18,186 nucleotides of DNA from Gammaproteobacteria bacterium (GTDB lineage: Bacteria; Gemmatimonadota; Gemmatimonadetes; Longimicrobiales; Gaopeijiaceae). The translations under genes were made by a program, and so were the position numbers. Within the stretch, counting starts at the first letter, position 1. Every line of letters begins with the position of its first letter. The stretch is taken from the NCBI GenBank assembly GCA_009843625.1, contig VYDD01000097.1, positions 1 through 18,186 of the forward strand, read 5' to 3'. Positions 1 through 6,092 of this stretch are shown here, in pieces. The notes beneath the pieces were generated by a model. That model worked only from the letters and a program-made list of their open reading frames with translations, did not search any database and was not told where the DNA came from.

Positions 1-879
1 GCGCTGGCCGCGGAGACGCGCTCCGAGTTGTCGGGCCAGGTGTTCTTCCAGCGTGACGCGCCCGTGCGCGCGTTCGAACTGGAGGCGCGGCGCACGCTCC
101 TCGGGGCGGAGCGCGCCCGGCCCCCCATGGGCACTCCGTCAAGCGTGAACGGCATGACGGTCGAGGCACTGGAGGCGACGCGGGCGCGCATCTACCGAAT
201 GGACGAGGCGCGGCTGGCCGTGGTGGGCGCGGTCGAGCCGGCCGAGGCAGCCTCCATCGTCGGCGCGCACCGGACGATGGCGCGGCGCGGGGAGCAGGCC
301 TGGGTGGTGGAGGGCGCGCCGCTGCCGCCGCGCACGCCGGGGTGGGCGTGGGAGACGGGCGGCCGGACCTCGGTGGCCGACGACATCACGAACAACTGGA
401 TCCGGGCCGCCTACCCGTTTGAGGGAACGACACCGCGACGGCCAATGGAATTCCTCGCGCACGTGATCGGAGAGCAGCTGGGCATCAACCTTCCCGCTCC
501 GGGGCTGATCAGCCGACGGGTCGAGGTGCGCGAGCTGCCCGGCGGGCCCGTGCTGCAGGTGACGATCGCCGCCCAGTGGCCGACCGTGCGGGCCTGGGAG
601 CAGCGCATCGTGGACATCGTGGATCACCTGTCCGCCGGCAACCTCTCCCCGGACGACCTGAACCGGCAGTACCGGAGGTTCCGGTCGGCACGGGCGCTCG
701 CAATGGCGGATCCGGAGCACGAAGGCCGCCGACTGCTCATCGAAGCGGAGTCGGACGGCGGGCCGGGGGAACTGCGCGCGCCCATGGAGGGTCTGTCTTC
801 CGAGGAGGTCCAGCAGGCGGCAGCCGGCCTCGGCGAGCCACGTGTGCTGGTCTACGGACCGGGGGGGCCGCCGTCTTGA
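1..879 (+). CDS. M16-like peptidase, C-terminal part (5' end outside window)
   Basis: The frame is already open at base 1 and ends with TGA at 877-879, so only the C-terminal part (about 292 residues) is present. The piece PSSVNGMTVEAL followed by RIYRMDEARLAVVG and then AVEPAEAASIV matches the usual M16 layout: a helix, a 'Y.p.n..l.vvG' strand and a 'eea..iv' helix. A second alpha/beta half follows, with FLAHVIGEQLG and a 'SPDDLNRQYRRFRSARAL' helix. No HxxEH zinc motif is visible, but that motif lies in the N-terminal half of active M16 subunits, so catalysis cannot be judged. M16 proteins of this type are usually periplasmic or extracytoplasmic and work in pairs. The assignment rests on fold pattern rather than a catalytic motif. 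It is the first of three M16-type genes in the window; the other two are about 9 kb away on the opposite strand. Confidence 0.62.
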   Translation, partial: ALAAETRSELSGQVFFQRDAPVRAFELEARRTLLGAERARPPMGTPSSVNGMTVEALEATRARIYRMDEARLAVVGAVEPAEAASIVGAHRTMARRGEQAWVVEGAPLPPRTPGWAWETGGRTSVADDITNNWIRAAYPFEGTTPRRPMEFLAHVIGEQLGINLPAPGLISRRVEVRELPGGPVLQVTIAAQWPTVRAWEQRIVDIVDHLSAGNLSPDDLNRQYRRFRSARALAMADPEHEGRRLLIEAESDGGPGELRAPMEGLSSEEVQQAAAGLGEPRVLVYGPGGPPS

Positions 880-992
880 TGCATCGGTATGGGGGCAGTT
901 ACCTTGCGGCCCGAATTCTGTCGAAGCATCGCCTGCGAGCCGGAAGGAGCCAGCTCGGAAGTTTCAACGTGATAGCCTGGAGTAACTGCACC

Positions 993-1760
993 ATGAGGAA
1001 CGCAATCCTTTTCCTCGCTTTCGCCGGCACCATCGCCTCCGCCGCATGCGGGCCGACCGACGTCACGATCAACGCGCAGATGGAGGTTGCCGGCGCCGAG
1101 GGAACGGAGGTGAGGCCGCTGGCCGACATGGAAATCCAACTCCTTCCCTTCGACCGCGACGCGATCTTCGACTCGCTGGCGCGCGAAGCCGGCACCCCCG
1201 AGCCGGAGATTCCGCAGGATCTGCTCGAAGCCCAGAGCCAGGTCGCCGCGGCACAGGCGGAATGGCAGAGCCGGGAGAGCGAGTGGTCGCTGCTGAGGGA
1301 GGACCTGCTCAACCTCAGCACGGAAATGGAGCGGCTCAATCCCGCCGAAGCCCAGTACCGGGTGCTGTTCATGGAGTTCGACGAGAAGGAGCAGCGACTC
1401 GCCCAGGTGGAGCGCCAACGCGACGCCGCCTTCGAGGAGTTCACTTCCATCCAGGGATCCATGATCGAGCAGGCCGACCAGGTCAGGATGCTCCGCGAGA
1501 TGTGGGGCGACGACGCGTTCGCCGACTACGGCACGGTCGCCCAGTTCCTGATCGACGTGAGCGGCCTCGACCCGGTGGTGGACACCACCGACGCCTCTGG
1601 TAGCGTGCTCACGGCGGCGCCCGCCGGACGGTACTGGGTCTACGCGCGCTGGGAGCGCTCCTTCGACGAGCTCTACTGGAACGTCCCGCTGACGGTGGAA
1701 GGTGAGCCTGTGACCTTCACGCTCGACGAGAGCAACGCACAGGTTCGGCCCATCCTCTGA
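993..1760 (+). CDS. Predicted lipoprotein with coiled coil and transthyretin-like C-terminal domain
   Basis: A 255-residue protein of no named family. The ATG at 993 is chosen because it has GGAG at 979-982 and opens a clean signal peptide, MRNAILFLAFAGTIASAAC. Cys19 is a plausible though weak lipobox cysteine (S-A-A-C). The open frame continues upstream to 576, but that part overlaps the preceding gene. Residues of roughly 70-150 are rich in Glu, Gln, Arg and Leu and look like a long coiled coil, with segments such as QSQVAAAQAEWQSRESEW. The last 50 residues contain 'PAGRYWVYARW' and 'YWNVPLTVEG', a pattern typical of carboxypeptidase-regulatory/transthyretin-like beta sandwiches. It is probably anchored in an envelope membrane facing the periplasm. 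Function is unknown, and nothing ties it to the cofactor genes downstream. Confidence 0.75.
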   Translation: MRNAILFLAFAGTIASAACGPTDVTINAQMEVAGAEGTEVRPLADMEIQLLPFDRDAIFDSLAREAGTPEPEIPQDLLEAQSQVAAAQAEWQSRESEWSLLREDLLNLSTEMERLNPAEAQYRVLFMEFDEKEQRLAQVERQRDAAFEEFTSIQGSMIEQADQVRMLREMWGDDAFADYGTVAQFLIDVSGLDPVVDTTDASGSVLTAAPAGRYWVYARWERSFDELYWNVPLTVEGEPVTFTLDESNAQVRPIL

Positions 1761-1764
1761 CCGG

Positions 1765-1786
1765 ACCGGACGGGCGCCCGCCCGGT
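1765..1786. terminator. GC-rich hairpin after lipoprotein gene (weak terminator candidate)
   Basis: The 22 bases form two 11-base arms (ACCGGaCGGGC / GCCCGcCCGGT) that pair except at one position. They begin 4 bases after the lipoprotein stop codon. A second small hairpin (GCCGGG a CCCGGC) follows just before the GTG of the next gene. There is no T-tract, so this is either a rho-dependent or attenuating structure or simply GC-rich spacer. Confidence 0.3.
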
Positions 1787-1809
1787 CACCCGGGCCGGGA
1801 CCCGGCCTC

Positions 1810-2409
1810 GTGGACCGTCCACCGAAGCTGCTGGGCGTAGTGCCCGCCTGCGGACTGTCCACCCGCATGGGAAGCGCCAAGGCGCTTCTCGATGCGGGTG
1901 GACAGTCCTTTCTGGTGCGGGTCGTGTCCGCCCTCGCGGCGGGCGGATGCGACCCGGTGGTCGTGGTGGCGAGGGAGGCGGACGGCGCCGTGGCGCGGGA
2001 AGCGAATGCTGCCGGGGCCGTGGCGGGGGCCAACCCCGACCCCGACGAAGGTCCCATTTCGTCCATCCGGCTGGCACTGGCGGGGTGGGGCGGCGGGATG
2101 GACGGATGCGCCGTCTGCCCCGTCGATCACCCGCTGGTGACGGGCGCCACGGTGCGGTCGCTGGCGGCGTCTTTCGAGGAGAGGTCGGCCGACATCGTGC
2201 TTCCGACCTGGCGCGGCCGGCGCGGTCACCCGGCCCTCTTCCATCGCCGCCTGTTCCCCGAACTTCTCGATCCCGCCCTTCCCGAGGGAGCCCGCACGGT
2301 CGTGCGGCGGCGCCCCTCCCGCGTGCGCGAGTGTCCGGTGGAGGACGCCGGCGTGGTCGCCGACATCGACACGCCGTCCGAGTACCGCCGCCACTTCCAG
2401 GTGGCGTGA
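1810..2409 (+). CDS. mocA: MocA-type molybdenum cofactor nucleotidyltransferase
   Basis: A 199-residue protein of the MobA/MocA-like NTP transferase fold. The N-terminal nucleotide-binding loop reads PACGLSTRMGSAKALL (canonical LAAGxSxRMGxxKxLL, with Ala replaced by Cys). It is followed by the substrate loop GANPDPDEGPISSI, the metal-site segment CPVDHP and the conserved RRGHPALF and GARTVV segments. MocA proteins transfer CMP from CTP to molybdopterin to give the dinucleotide cofactor of xanthine dehydrogenase-type hydroxylases. The CTP versus GTP preference is inferred from the xdhC neighbours, not from a residue I can prove. The start is GTG at 1810, the only start that leaves a short leader before the nucleotide loop; no strong Shine-Dalgarno is seen. 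The stop is 2 bases before the next ATG, so the two genes are very likely one operon. Confidence 0.83.
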   Translation: MDRPPKLLGVVPACGLSTRMGSAKALLDAGGQSFLVRVVSALAAGGCDPVVVVAREADGAVAREANAAGAVAGANPDPDEGPISSIRLALAGWGGGMDGCAVCPVDHPLVTGATVRSLAASFEERSADIVLPTWRGRRGHPALFHRRLFPELLDPALPEGARTVVRRRPSRVRECPVEDAGVVADIDTPSEYRRHFQVA

Positions 2410-2411
2410 CC

Positions 2412-3329
2412 ATGGCCGAGCTGCCGGGGCCCGACGCGGCCGAGGTGCCGGAGTCCCAGGCGGCCGCCGACGTACCGGACGATCTCGCCGGCCCCGACGC
2501 AGCTGCCGCGGCCGCGCGCATCCTGGAGTCGCTGCGGGGGTCGCGGGGCACGGTCGAACTGCTGGTGGTCTCGGACAGCGAAGGACGCGCGGCGGGCGCC
2601 CGCATGCTGGTGCGCCCGGATGCGGTCGAGGGATCGCTCGGGGATCCCGAACTGGACGCGGCCGCGCTGGCCGCCGCCAGCCGCGAGCGGCTGGCGCGCG
2701 GGCACGGCGGGTCCCTCCACAACCTGCAGACGCCGGCGGGCCGGCGTCTGCAGGTGTACGCGGAGGGCCACCGTCCCCGCCAGGAACTCATCGTGGTGGG
2801 CGCCGGGCACATCGCCCAGCCCCTCGCCACCCTGGGCACGCTGCTGGACTTCGAGGTCACCGTGCTGGACGACCGTCCCGAGTTCGCCACTCGCGAACGG
2901 TTCCCGGAGGCCGCCGCGGTACGCACCATCGATTTCGGCGATCCCCTCTCCGGCATCGACGTCCACGCGGGGTGCCATTTCGTGCTCGTGACGCGCGGGC
3001 ACAAGTACGATTACGAGTGCCTGCGCCGGCTGCTGGCCCGTCACGACGCCGCCCAACCGGCGTACATCGGCATGATCGGCAGCCGCCGCCGCGTGCGCGC
3101 CACCTTCATCCAGCTCGAGGCGGAGGGAATCCCCCACGAGGTCATCGCCGGCGTGCGCGCTCCGGTGGGCCTCGACATCGGTGCGCAGACACCGGCCGAG
3201 ATCGCGATCAGCGTCCTGGGGGAGATGATCCTCGAACGGCGCGGCGGGACGGGCACGCCGCTGCGAACCCGGGAGCGCATCGTCGAGCGCTTCCTGGCGA
3301 AGAAACCGCCTACAGGGAGTGTGAAATGA
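2412..3329 (+). CDS. xdhC: XdhC-family molybdenum hydroxylase maturation factor
   Basis: A 305-residue protein. The C-terminal two thirds is a textbook XdhC Rossmann domain: IVVGAGHIAQPLA (dinucleotide-binding GxGxxA), VTVLDDR at the end of beta-2, VLVTRGHKYDYECL, YIGMIGSRRRVR and GLDIGAQTPAEIAISVLGEM. XdhC proteins bind the molybdenum cofactor, protect it during sulfuration and deliver it to xanthine dehydrogenase-family enzymes. Residues of roughly 40-120 resemble a degenerate CoxI-type N-terminal domain (GARMLVRPDAVEGSLGDPEL), but the usual Gly-Gly-Gly-x-x-E signature is missing. The ATG at 2412 has AGGTGG 7 bases upstream. The far N-terminus (about 35 residues) is Ala/Pro/Asp-rich and probably disordered. 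The stop overlaps the next start as ATGA. A long perfect inverted repeat lies inside the coding sequence at 2722-2755. Confidence 0.87.
   Translation: MAELPGPDAAEVPESQAAADVPDDLAGPDAAAAAARILESLRGSRGTVELLVVSDSEGRAAGARMLVRPDAVEGSLGDPELDAAALAAASRERLARGHGGSLHNLQTPAGRRLQVYAEGHRPRQELIVVGAGHIAQPLATLGTLLDFEVTVLDDRPEFATRERFPEAAAVRTIDFGDPLSGIDVHAGCHFVLVTRGHKYDYECLRRLLARHDAAQPAYIGMIGSRRRVRATFIQLEAEGIPHEVIAGVRAPVGLDIGAQTPAEIAISVLGEMILERRGGTGTPLRTRERIVERFLAKKPPTGSVK
2722..2755. repeat. Perfect 16-bp inverted repeat with 2-base loop, inside xdhC
   Basis: The left arm ACCTGCAGACGCCGGC (2722-2737) and right arm GCCGGCGTCTGCAGGT (2740-2755) are exact reverse complements separated by GG. The repeat is in frame and encodes the segment around residues 104-115 (NLQTPAGRRLQV) at the junction between the degenerate N-terminal domain and the Rossmann domain. 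It would form a very stable RNA or cruciform hairpin. No T-tract follows, so it is not an ordinary terminator. Confidence 0.95.
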
Positions 3330-3649
3330 GTTCGCCGGGCGACCAGGACGTATACGAGGCCGTTCTCGCGACGGTGCGGGCCGGCCGGCCGGCGGCGCTC
3401 GCGACCATCGTCTCCACGCGGGGCTCGACGCCGCGCAAGGCCGGCTCGCGCATGCTGGTGGACCCCGAGACCGGGCTGGTGGGCACGGTCGGCGGCGGGT
3501 GCGGGGAGGCGGAGGTCGTCGAGGCGGCGCACGAGGTGATCGAGGACGGCGTCCCGCGCCTGGTGAAGGTCGACCTCACCGAGGACCTGCTGGGATGGAG
3601 CCCGGCGGTATGCGGCGGCATCATGGACATCTTCGTGGAGCGGGTATAA
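3326..3649 (+). CDS. Small stand-alone XdhC/CoxI N-terminal domain protein
   Basis: A 107-residue protein equal to the N-terminal domain of full-length XdhC/CoxI. It contains ATIVSTRGSTPRKAGSRMLV, the diagnostic GTVGGGCGEAEVVEAA (G-x-x-GGG-x-x-E) and a final CGGIMDIFVERV. In full-length XdhC this domain precedes the Rossmann domain; here it is encoded separately and downstream of it. The ATG at 3326 is preceded by a strong AGGGAG at 3314-3319 and overlaps the xdhC stop by 4 bases, implying translational coupling. The likely role is to form a complex with the Rossmann protein and rebuild the complete cofactor-insertion chaperone. That pairing is inference; family membership is well supported by the motif. 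Confidence 0.83.
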   Translation: MSSPGDQDVYEAVLATVRAGRPAALATIVSTRGSTPRKAGSRMLVDPETGLVGTVGGGCGEAEVVEAAHEVIEDGVPRLVKVDLTEDLLGWSPAVCGGIMDIFVERV

Positions 3650-4212
3650 GCCCGGAGCCGGGCCGATCTCTTCCCCACGTCACCATCCTCTATCTGCGGC
3701 CCCCGGATCACCTCCAGACCTTCCGCCAGCCCATCATCCATCAGAACCCGCAGGTGATCGTCACCTTCTCGCGCCGCATCCGGGTCCCCGCGCCGATGGA
3801 ACTGGACGGGGAGGTCGTGCTCGAGACCGGATCGGACATCGTCTGGTTCACCTTTCCGGGCCTCTGGCACGACATCGGCCGCTTCCACAACGCCGAGGGC
3901 GCGTTCACGGGCTTCTACGCCAACCTGCTCACGCCTGTCGAGATGCTGCCCGGAAACACCTGGCGCACCACCGATCTGTTTCTCGATGTGTGGATGAAGC
4001 CGGGAAAGGCGCCGAGGCTCCTCGACGAGGACGAACTTCGGGACGCGCTGAACGCGGACGCGCTCGAGGCCGGGACGGCGCGGCGCGCCCGGGAGGAAGC
4101 GGAGAGGATCCTGGAGCGCGCAGGCGCCGGCGCGTGGCCTCCTCCCGTGGTGCACGAATGGACGCGGGAACGGGCGCTCGGGGTGCTGAACGACATCGAC
4201 GACCCGGACTGA
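3610..4212 (+). CDS. DUF402 family protein (start uncertain)
   Basis: The core runs from ILYLRPPDH through DIVWFTFPGLWHDIGRFH, GAFTGFYANLLTPVE and TTDLFLDVWMKPGKAPRLLDEDEL, which is the standard DUF402 order with conserved acidic residues likely to bind metal. Characterised DUF402 members include nucleoside di/triphosphatases, but the family is not uniform, so the substrate here is open. The start is a problem. The core begins near 3680, and the nearest in-frame ATG is at 3610 (GGAG at 3597-3600, 9 bases upstream), which overlaps the CoxI-like gene by 40 bases. The extra N-terminal residues (MRRHHGHLRG...) look like translated out-of-frame XdhC sequence. A further ATG is at 3595, and no ATG, GTG or TTG lies between 3613 and the core. 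It is the last gene of the plus-strand block, followed by a hairpin at 4226-4247. Confidence 0.72.
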   Translation: MRRHHGHLRGAGISPEPGRSLPHVTILYLRPPDHLQTFRQPIIHQNPQVIVTFSRRIRVPAPMELDGEVVLETGSDIVWFTFPGLWHDIGRFHNAEGAFTGFYANLLTPVEMLPGNTWRTTDLFLDVWMKPGKAPRLLDEDELRDALNADALEAGTARRAREEAERILERAGAGAWPPPVVHEWTRERALGVLNDIDDPD

Positions 4213-4225
4213 ACCATCGCTCGCC

Positions 4226-4247
4226 GCCCCCGGCTGGACGCCGGGGC
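4226..4247. terminator. Hairpin between convergent genes, likely bidirectional terminator
   Basis: CCCCGGC (4228-4234), a 5-base loop and GCCGGGG (4240-4246) form a perfect 7-bp stem. It sits in the 49-base gap between the DUF402 stop and the stop of the convergent minus-strand gene. The plus-strand side is followed by a pyrimidine-rich run (CCCGTTCGTTCT) but no true T-tract. Location favours a shared terminator. Confidence 0.5.
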
Positions 4248-4261
4248 TCCCGTTCGTTCTC

Positions 4262-4471
4262 CTACGTGTCCCCGTCCTCGACCCGGTACGCGGCGCACAG
4301 CCGCTTGAGGTCCACGTAAAGATCGCCGAGCACCTCCGGGTCTTCGCGGAGGCAGTCGATGAGGCGTTCGCTGGAGTTCAGACCGGCGCTGGGCAGCCGC
4401 ACGTCCTCGTGGTGATAGACCCCTCTGTCGACGAACACCAGGCGCACGGTGGCGGTTTCGCCTCCGCTCAT
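4262..4471 (-). CDS. Small hypothetical protein coupled to DsbA-like gene
   Basis: A 69-residue protein that I do not recognise. The ATG at 4471-4469 overlaps the stop codon of the DsbA-like gene (ATGA), so it is almost certainly translated by coupling. It starts MSGGETATVRLVFVDRG, continues with HHEDVRLPSAGL and ends in an acidic, helical segment (REDPEVLGDLYVDLKRLCAAY). It has one cysteine, no signal peptide and no membrane segment, so it should be cytoplasmic. The helical half could mediate protein contact. The same frame is open further upstream to 5251, but that part is a shadow of the DsbA-like gene. Confidence 0.6.
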   Translation of the reverse strand: MSGGETATVRLVFVDRGVYHHEDVRLPSAGLNSSERLIDCLREDPEVLGDLYVDLKRLCAAYRVEDGDT

Positions 4472-5214
4472 GGCTCTCCTTCCGTCAGTGCCTCGACCGC
4501 ATTCTCGATGGTGGCGTAGCTGGTGTCGGGCAGCCTTCTCGCGGCTCCGCTCCCGCGGCTGACCAGAACGCTCGGAGTGCTGGTCAGGCTGAGCGCGCTG
4601 GCCAGTCGGAGATTCGCCGATACCCGGTCGGCGTGCCGGTCCGAGTTGAGGCAGTCGCGAAACGCGCCGTCGTCCATTCCAAGGGCGCGCGCGTAGCCGA
4701 CGAAATTCCCCACCGGATCGCCCGAGGCCGCCCATGAGAACTGATTGTCGAAGAGCGTGTTGTGGTATTCCCAGTAGCCGCCCTGGTCCCCGGCGCAATG
4801 GGACGCCCGCGACGCGAGGAACGAGTTGGAGTGAATGCCCACCAGCGGCAGATCGTAGAAGACGAACTTCGCCCGCCCCGTGCCGACCAGATTCAGTTCG
4901 ATGAGAGGCTTGACCCCCGAGGCGAACATGGCGCAGCCCGGGCACTGATAGTCCCCGAACTCGACAACCGAGATGGCAGCGTCCGGGTCTCCCATTTCGC
5001 TGCCGTACGCCAGGTTGACGAGTTCCTCGTCGGAGAGGTCGCCCAGGTCCACCGGCTCGGTGACCGCGTTGCTGAACACGGTCGAGCCGGTCGTGTAGAC
5101 CGCCGCCACCACGCCGATGAGCGCCACCCCACCGAGGATGAGGTAAAGGCGCTTGACGCCGCCGCCTGTGGGCTTCTGCCTCATTTCCTTTCGTTGCTGC
5201 GCTCTCTTGGACAT
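4468..5214 (-). CDS. Membrane-anchored DsbA-like thioredoxin-fold oxidoreductase
   Basis: A 248-residue protein with a charged N-terminus, one membrane segment at about residues 22-41 and a thioredoxin-like domain outside the cytoplasm. The redox motif is CPGC (residues 91-94), preceded by VEFGDYQ. The cis-proline loop is STPSVLV (Pro214). The DsbA/BdbD insertion helices include SRASHCAGDQGGYWEYHN. Two further cysteines (140 and 188) are placed as in family members that carry a second disulfide. It probably forms or exchanges disulfides in exported proteins; CPGC does not settle oxidase versus reductase or isomerase activity. The start at 5214 has GGAG 8 bases upstream. No DsbB/VKOR partner is in the window. 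Its only close partner is the 69-residue gene overlapping its stop. Confidence 0.85.
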   Translation of the reverse strand: MSKRAQQRKEMRQKPTGGGVKRLYLILGGVALIGVVAAVYTTGSTVFSNAVTEPVDLGDLSDEELVNLAYGSEMGDPDAAISVVEFGDYQCPGCAMFASGVKPLIELNLVGTGRAKFVFYDLPLVGIHSNSFLASRASHCAGDQGGYWEYHNTLFDNQFSWAASGDPVGNFVGYARALGMDDGAFRDCLNSDRHADRVSANLRLASALSLTSTPSVLVSRGSGAARRLPDTSYATIENAVEALTEGEP

Positions 5215-5242
5215 CTTCGCACTCCGTCGCCGGTCGTTGTCG

Positions 5243-5270
5243 AAAAACCACGCGCGCCTGATCGCGTGGT
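5243..5270 (-). terminator. Rho-independent terminator of the gyrA operon
   Basis: Read on the minus strand, ACCACGCG, an 8-base loop and CGCGTGGT form a perfect 8-bp stem followed by TTTTTCG (AAAAA at 5243-5247 on the plus strand). It lies about 100 bases after the HAD phosphatase stop and only 28 bases before the DsbA-like start codon. It should separate the gyrA-dehydratase-HAD transcript from the DsbA-like unit. Confidence 0.8.
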
Positions 5271-5372
5271 GGGGTGGCGGGCGCGATGTGTGCCCCGCAC
5301 CTCCGGCCGCCGGTTAACTTGGCGCGTCGGCGAACCCGCGCACAAGATGGCCGTTCTCTCTCGACCCCCGGC

Positions 5373-6092
5373 CTACGCCATCAGCACGTCGACCACTTCC
5401 CGGGTGCGGGTCAGGTCGGGCGCGACGTGGTCGGCGCCGGTGGCTTCCAGTTCGGCCGCGCCGAAGTGCCCGGTGGCCACGGCGAGGGTGCGCGCCCCGA
5501 TGTGGCGGCCGCACTCCACGTGGAGCGGGGTATCTCCCACCACCACCACCGACTCCGGCGGAAAGCGCACCCCCCATACCTGCTCCGCCCGGCCGACCGC
5601 GACGGCCGGCAGGTGGTTGCGGCTCTCCCGGTCGCAGCCGAAGCCGCCCGCCGGGAATGCGTCCGCCGCCAGCCCGGCCGACCCCAGCTTCAGGCGCGCG
5701 CCCTCCCGGATGTTGCCGGTGACCAGGCCCATCGCCACGTCTTCGCGGTCGCCCAGCGCCGCCAGCAGCTCGGGCACGCCCGCCAGCGCGGTAACCGGCC
5801 TCGCGGGCAGGCGCCGCTCGAGTTCTCGCGGGTAGAGCGTCCACAGCCGGGGCAATCCCTCGTCGATGCGGTCGTCGTCGAGCCCCGCCCTGCGCAGGAG
5901 TTGGCGCGCGATCTGCGGGTCGGTCCGGCCCGCGAAGACGACCTTGGGCGCCAGCTCGACGACCCGATCGAGCGTCAGGTTCGCGGGAGGAGTAGCGCCG
6001 AAGACCCGCGCCAGGGCGACGACGAACGCCTCCTTGGCGGGGCCGCCCCACACCAGGGTGCCGTCGATATCGAAAAGGATGAGGCGCTTCAC
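5373..6092 (-). CDS. HAD-superfamily hydrolase, phosphoglycolate phosphatase-like
   Basis: A 239-residue HAD phosphatase. Motif I is FDIDGT (nucleophile Asp8, acid/base Asp10). Motif II is LVTGN (Thr125). A candidate motif III lysine is Lys135 in GARLKLGSAG. Motif IV is VVGDTPLHVECG (Asp187). The residues between motifs I and II form a helical C1 cap, as in the Gph/beta-phosphoglucomutase-like group. Such enzymes dephosphorylate small metabolites; the substrate cannot be read from sequence. The start is GTG at 6092, overlapping the dehydratase stop as GTGA. It is the third gene of the gyrA unit and is followed by a terminator at 5243-5270. Confidence 0.85.
   Translation of the reverse strand: MKRLILFDIDGTLVWGGPAKEAFVVALARVFGATPPANLTLDRVVELAPKVVFAGRTDPQIARQLLRRAGLDDDRIDEGLPRLWTLYPRELERRLPARPVTALAGVPELLAALGDREDVAMGLVTGNIREGARLKLGSAGLAADAFPAGGFGCDRESRNHLPAVAVGRAEQVWGVRFPPESVVVVGDTPLHVECGRHIGARTLAVATGHFGAAELEATGADHVAPDLTRTREVVDVLMA

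Noticed and set aside
576..992. N-terminal extension of the coiled-coil lipoprotein
   Set aside because: It would overlap the M16 gene by 300 bases with Arg/Gly/Pro-rich sequence and would bury the signal peptide.
3379..3394. GCCGGCCGGCCGGC repeat in the CoxI-like gene
   Set aside because: A short simple CCGG repeat encoding Ala-Gly-Arg-Pro, expected by chance at this GC content.
4472..5251. Upstream extension of the 69-residue protein to a 329-codon frame
   Set aside because: The extension is Arg/Gly/His-rich and lies fully inside the DsbA-like gene in another frame. Only the part after ATG 4471 reads like protein.
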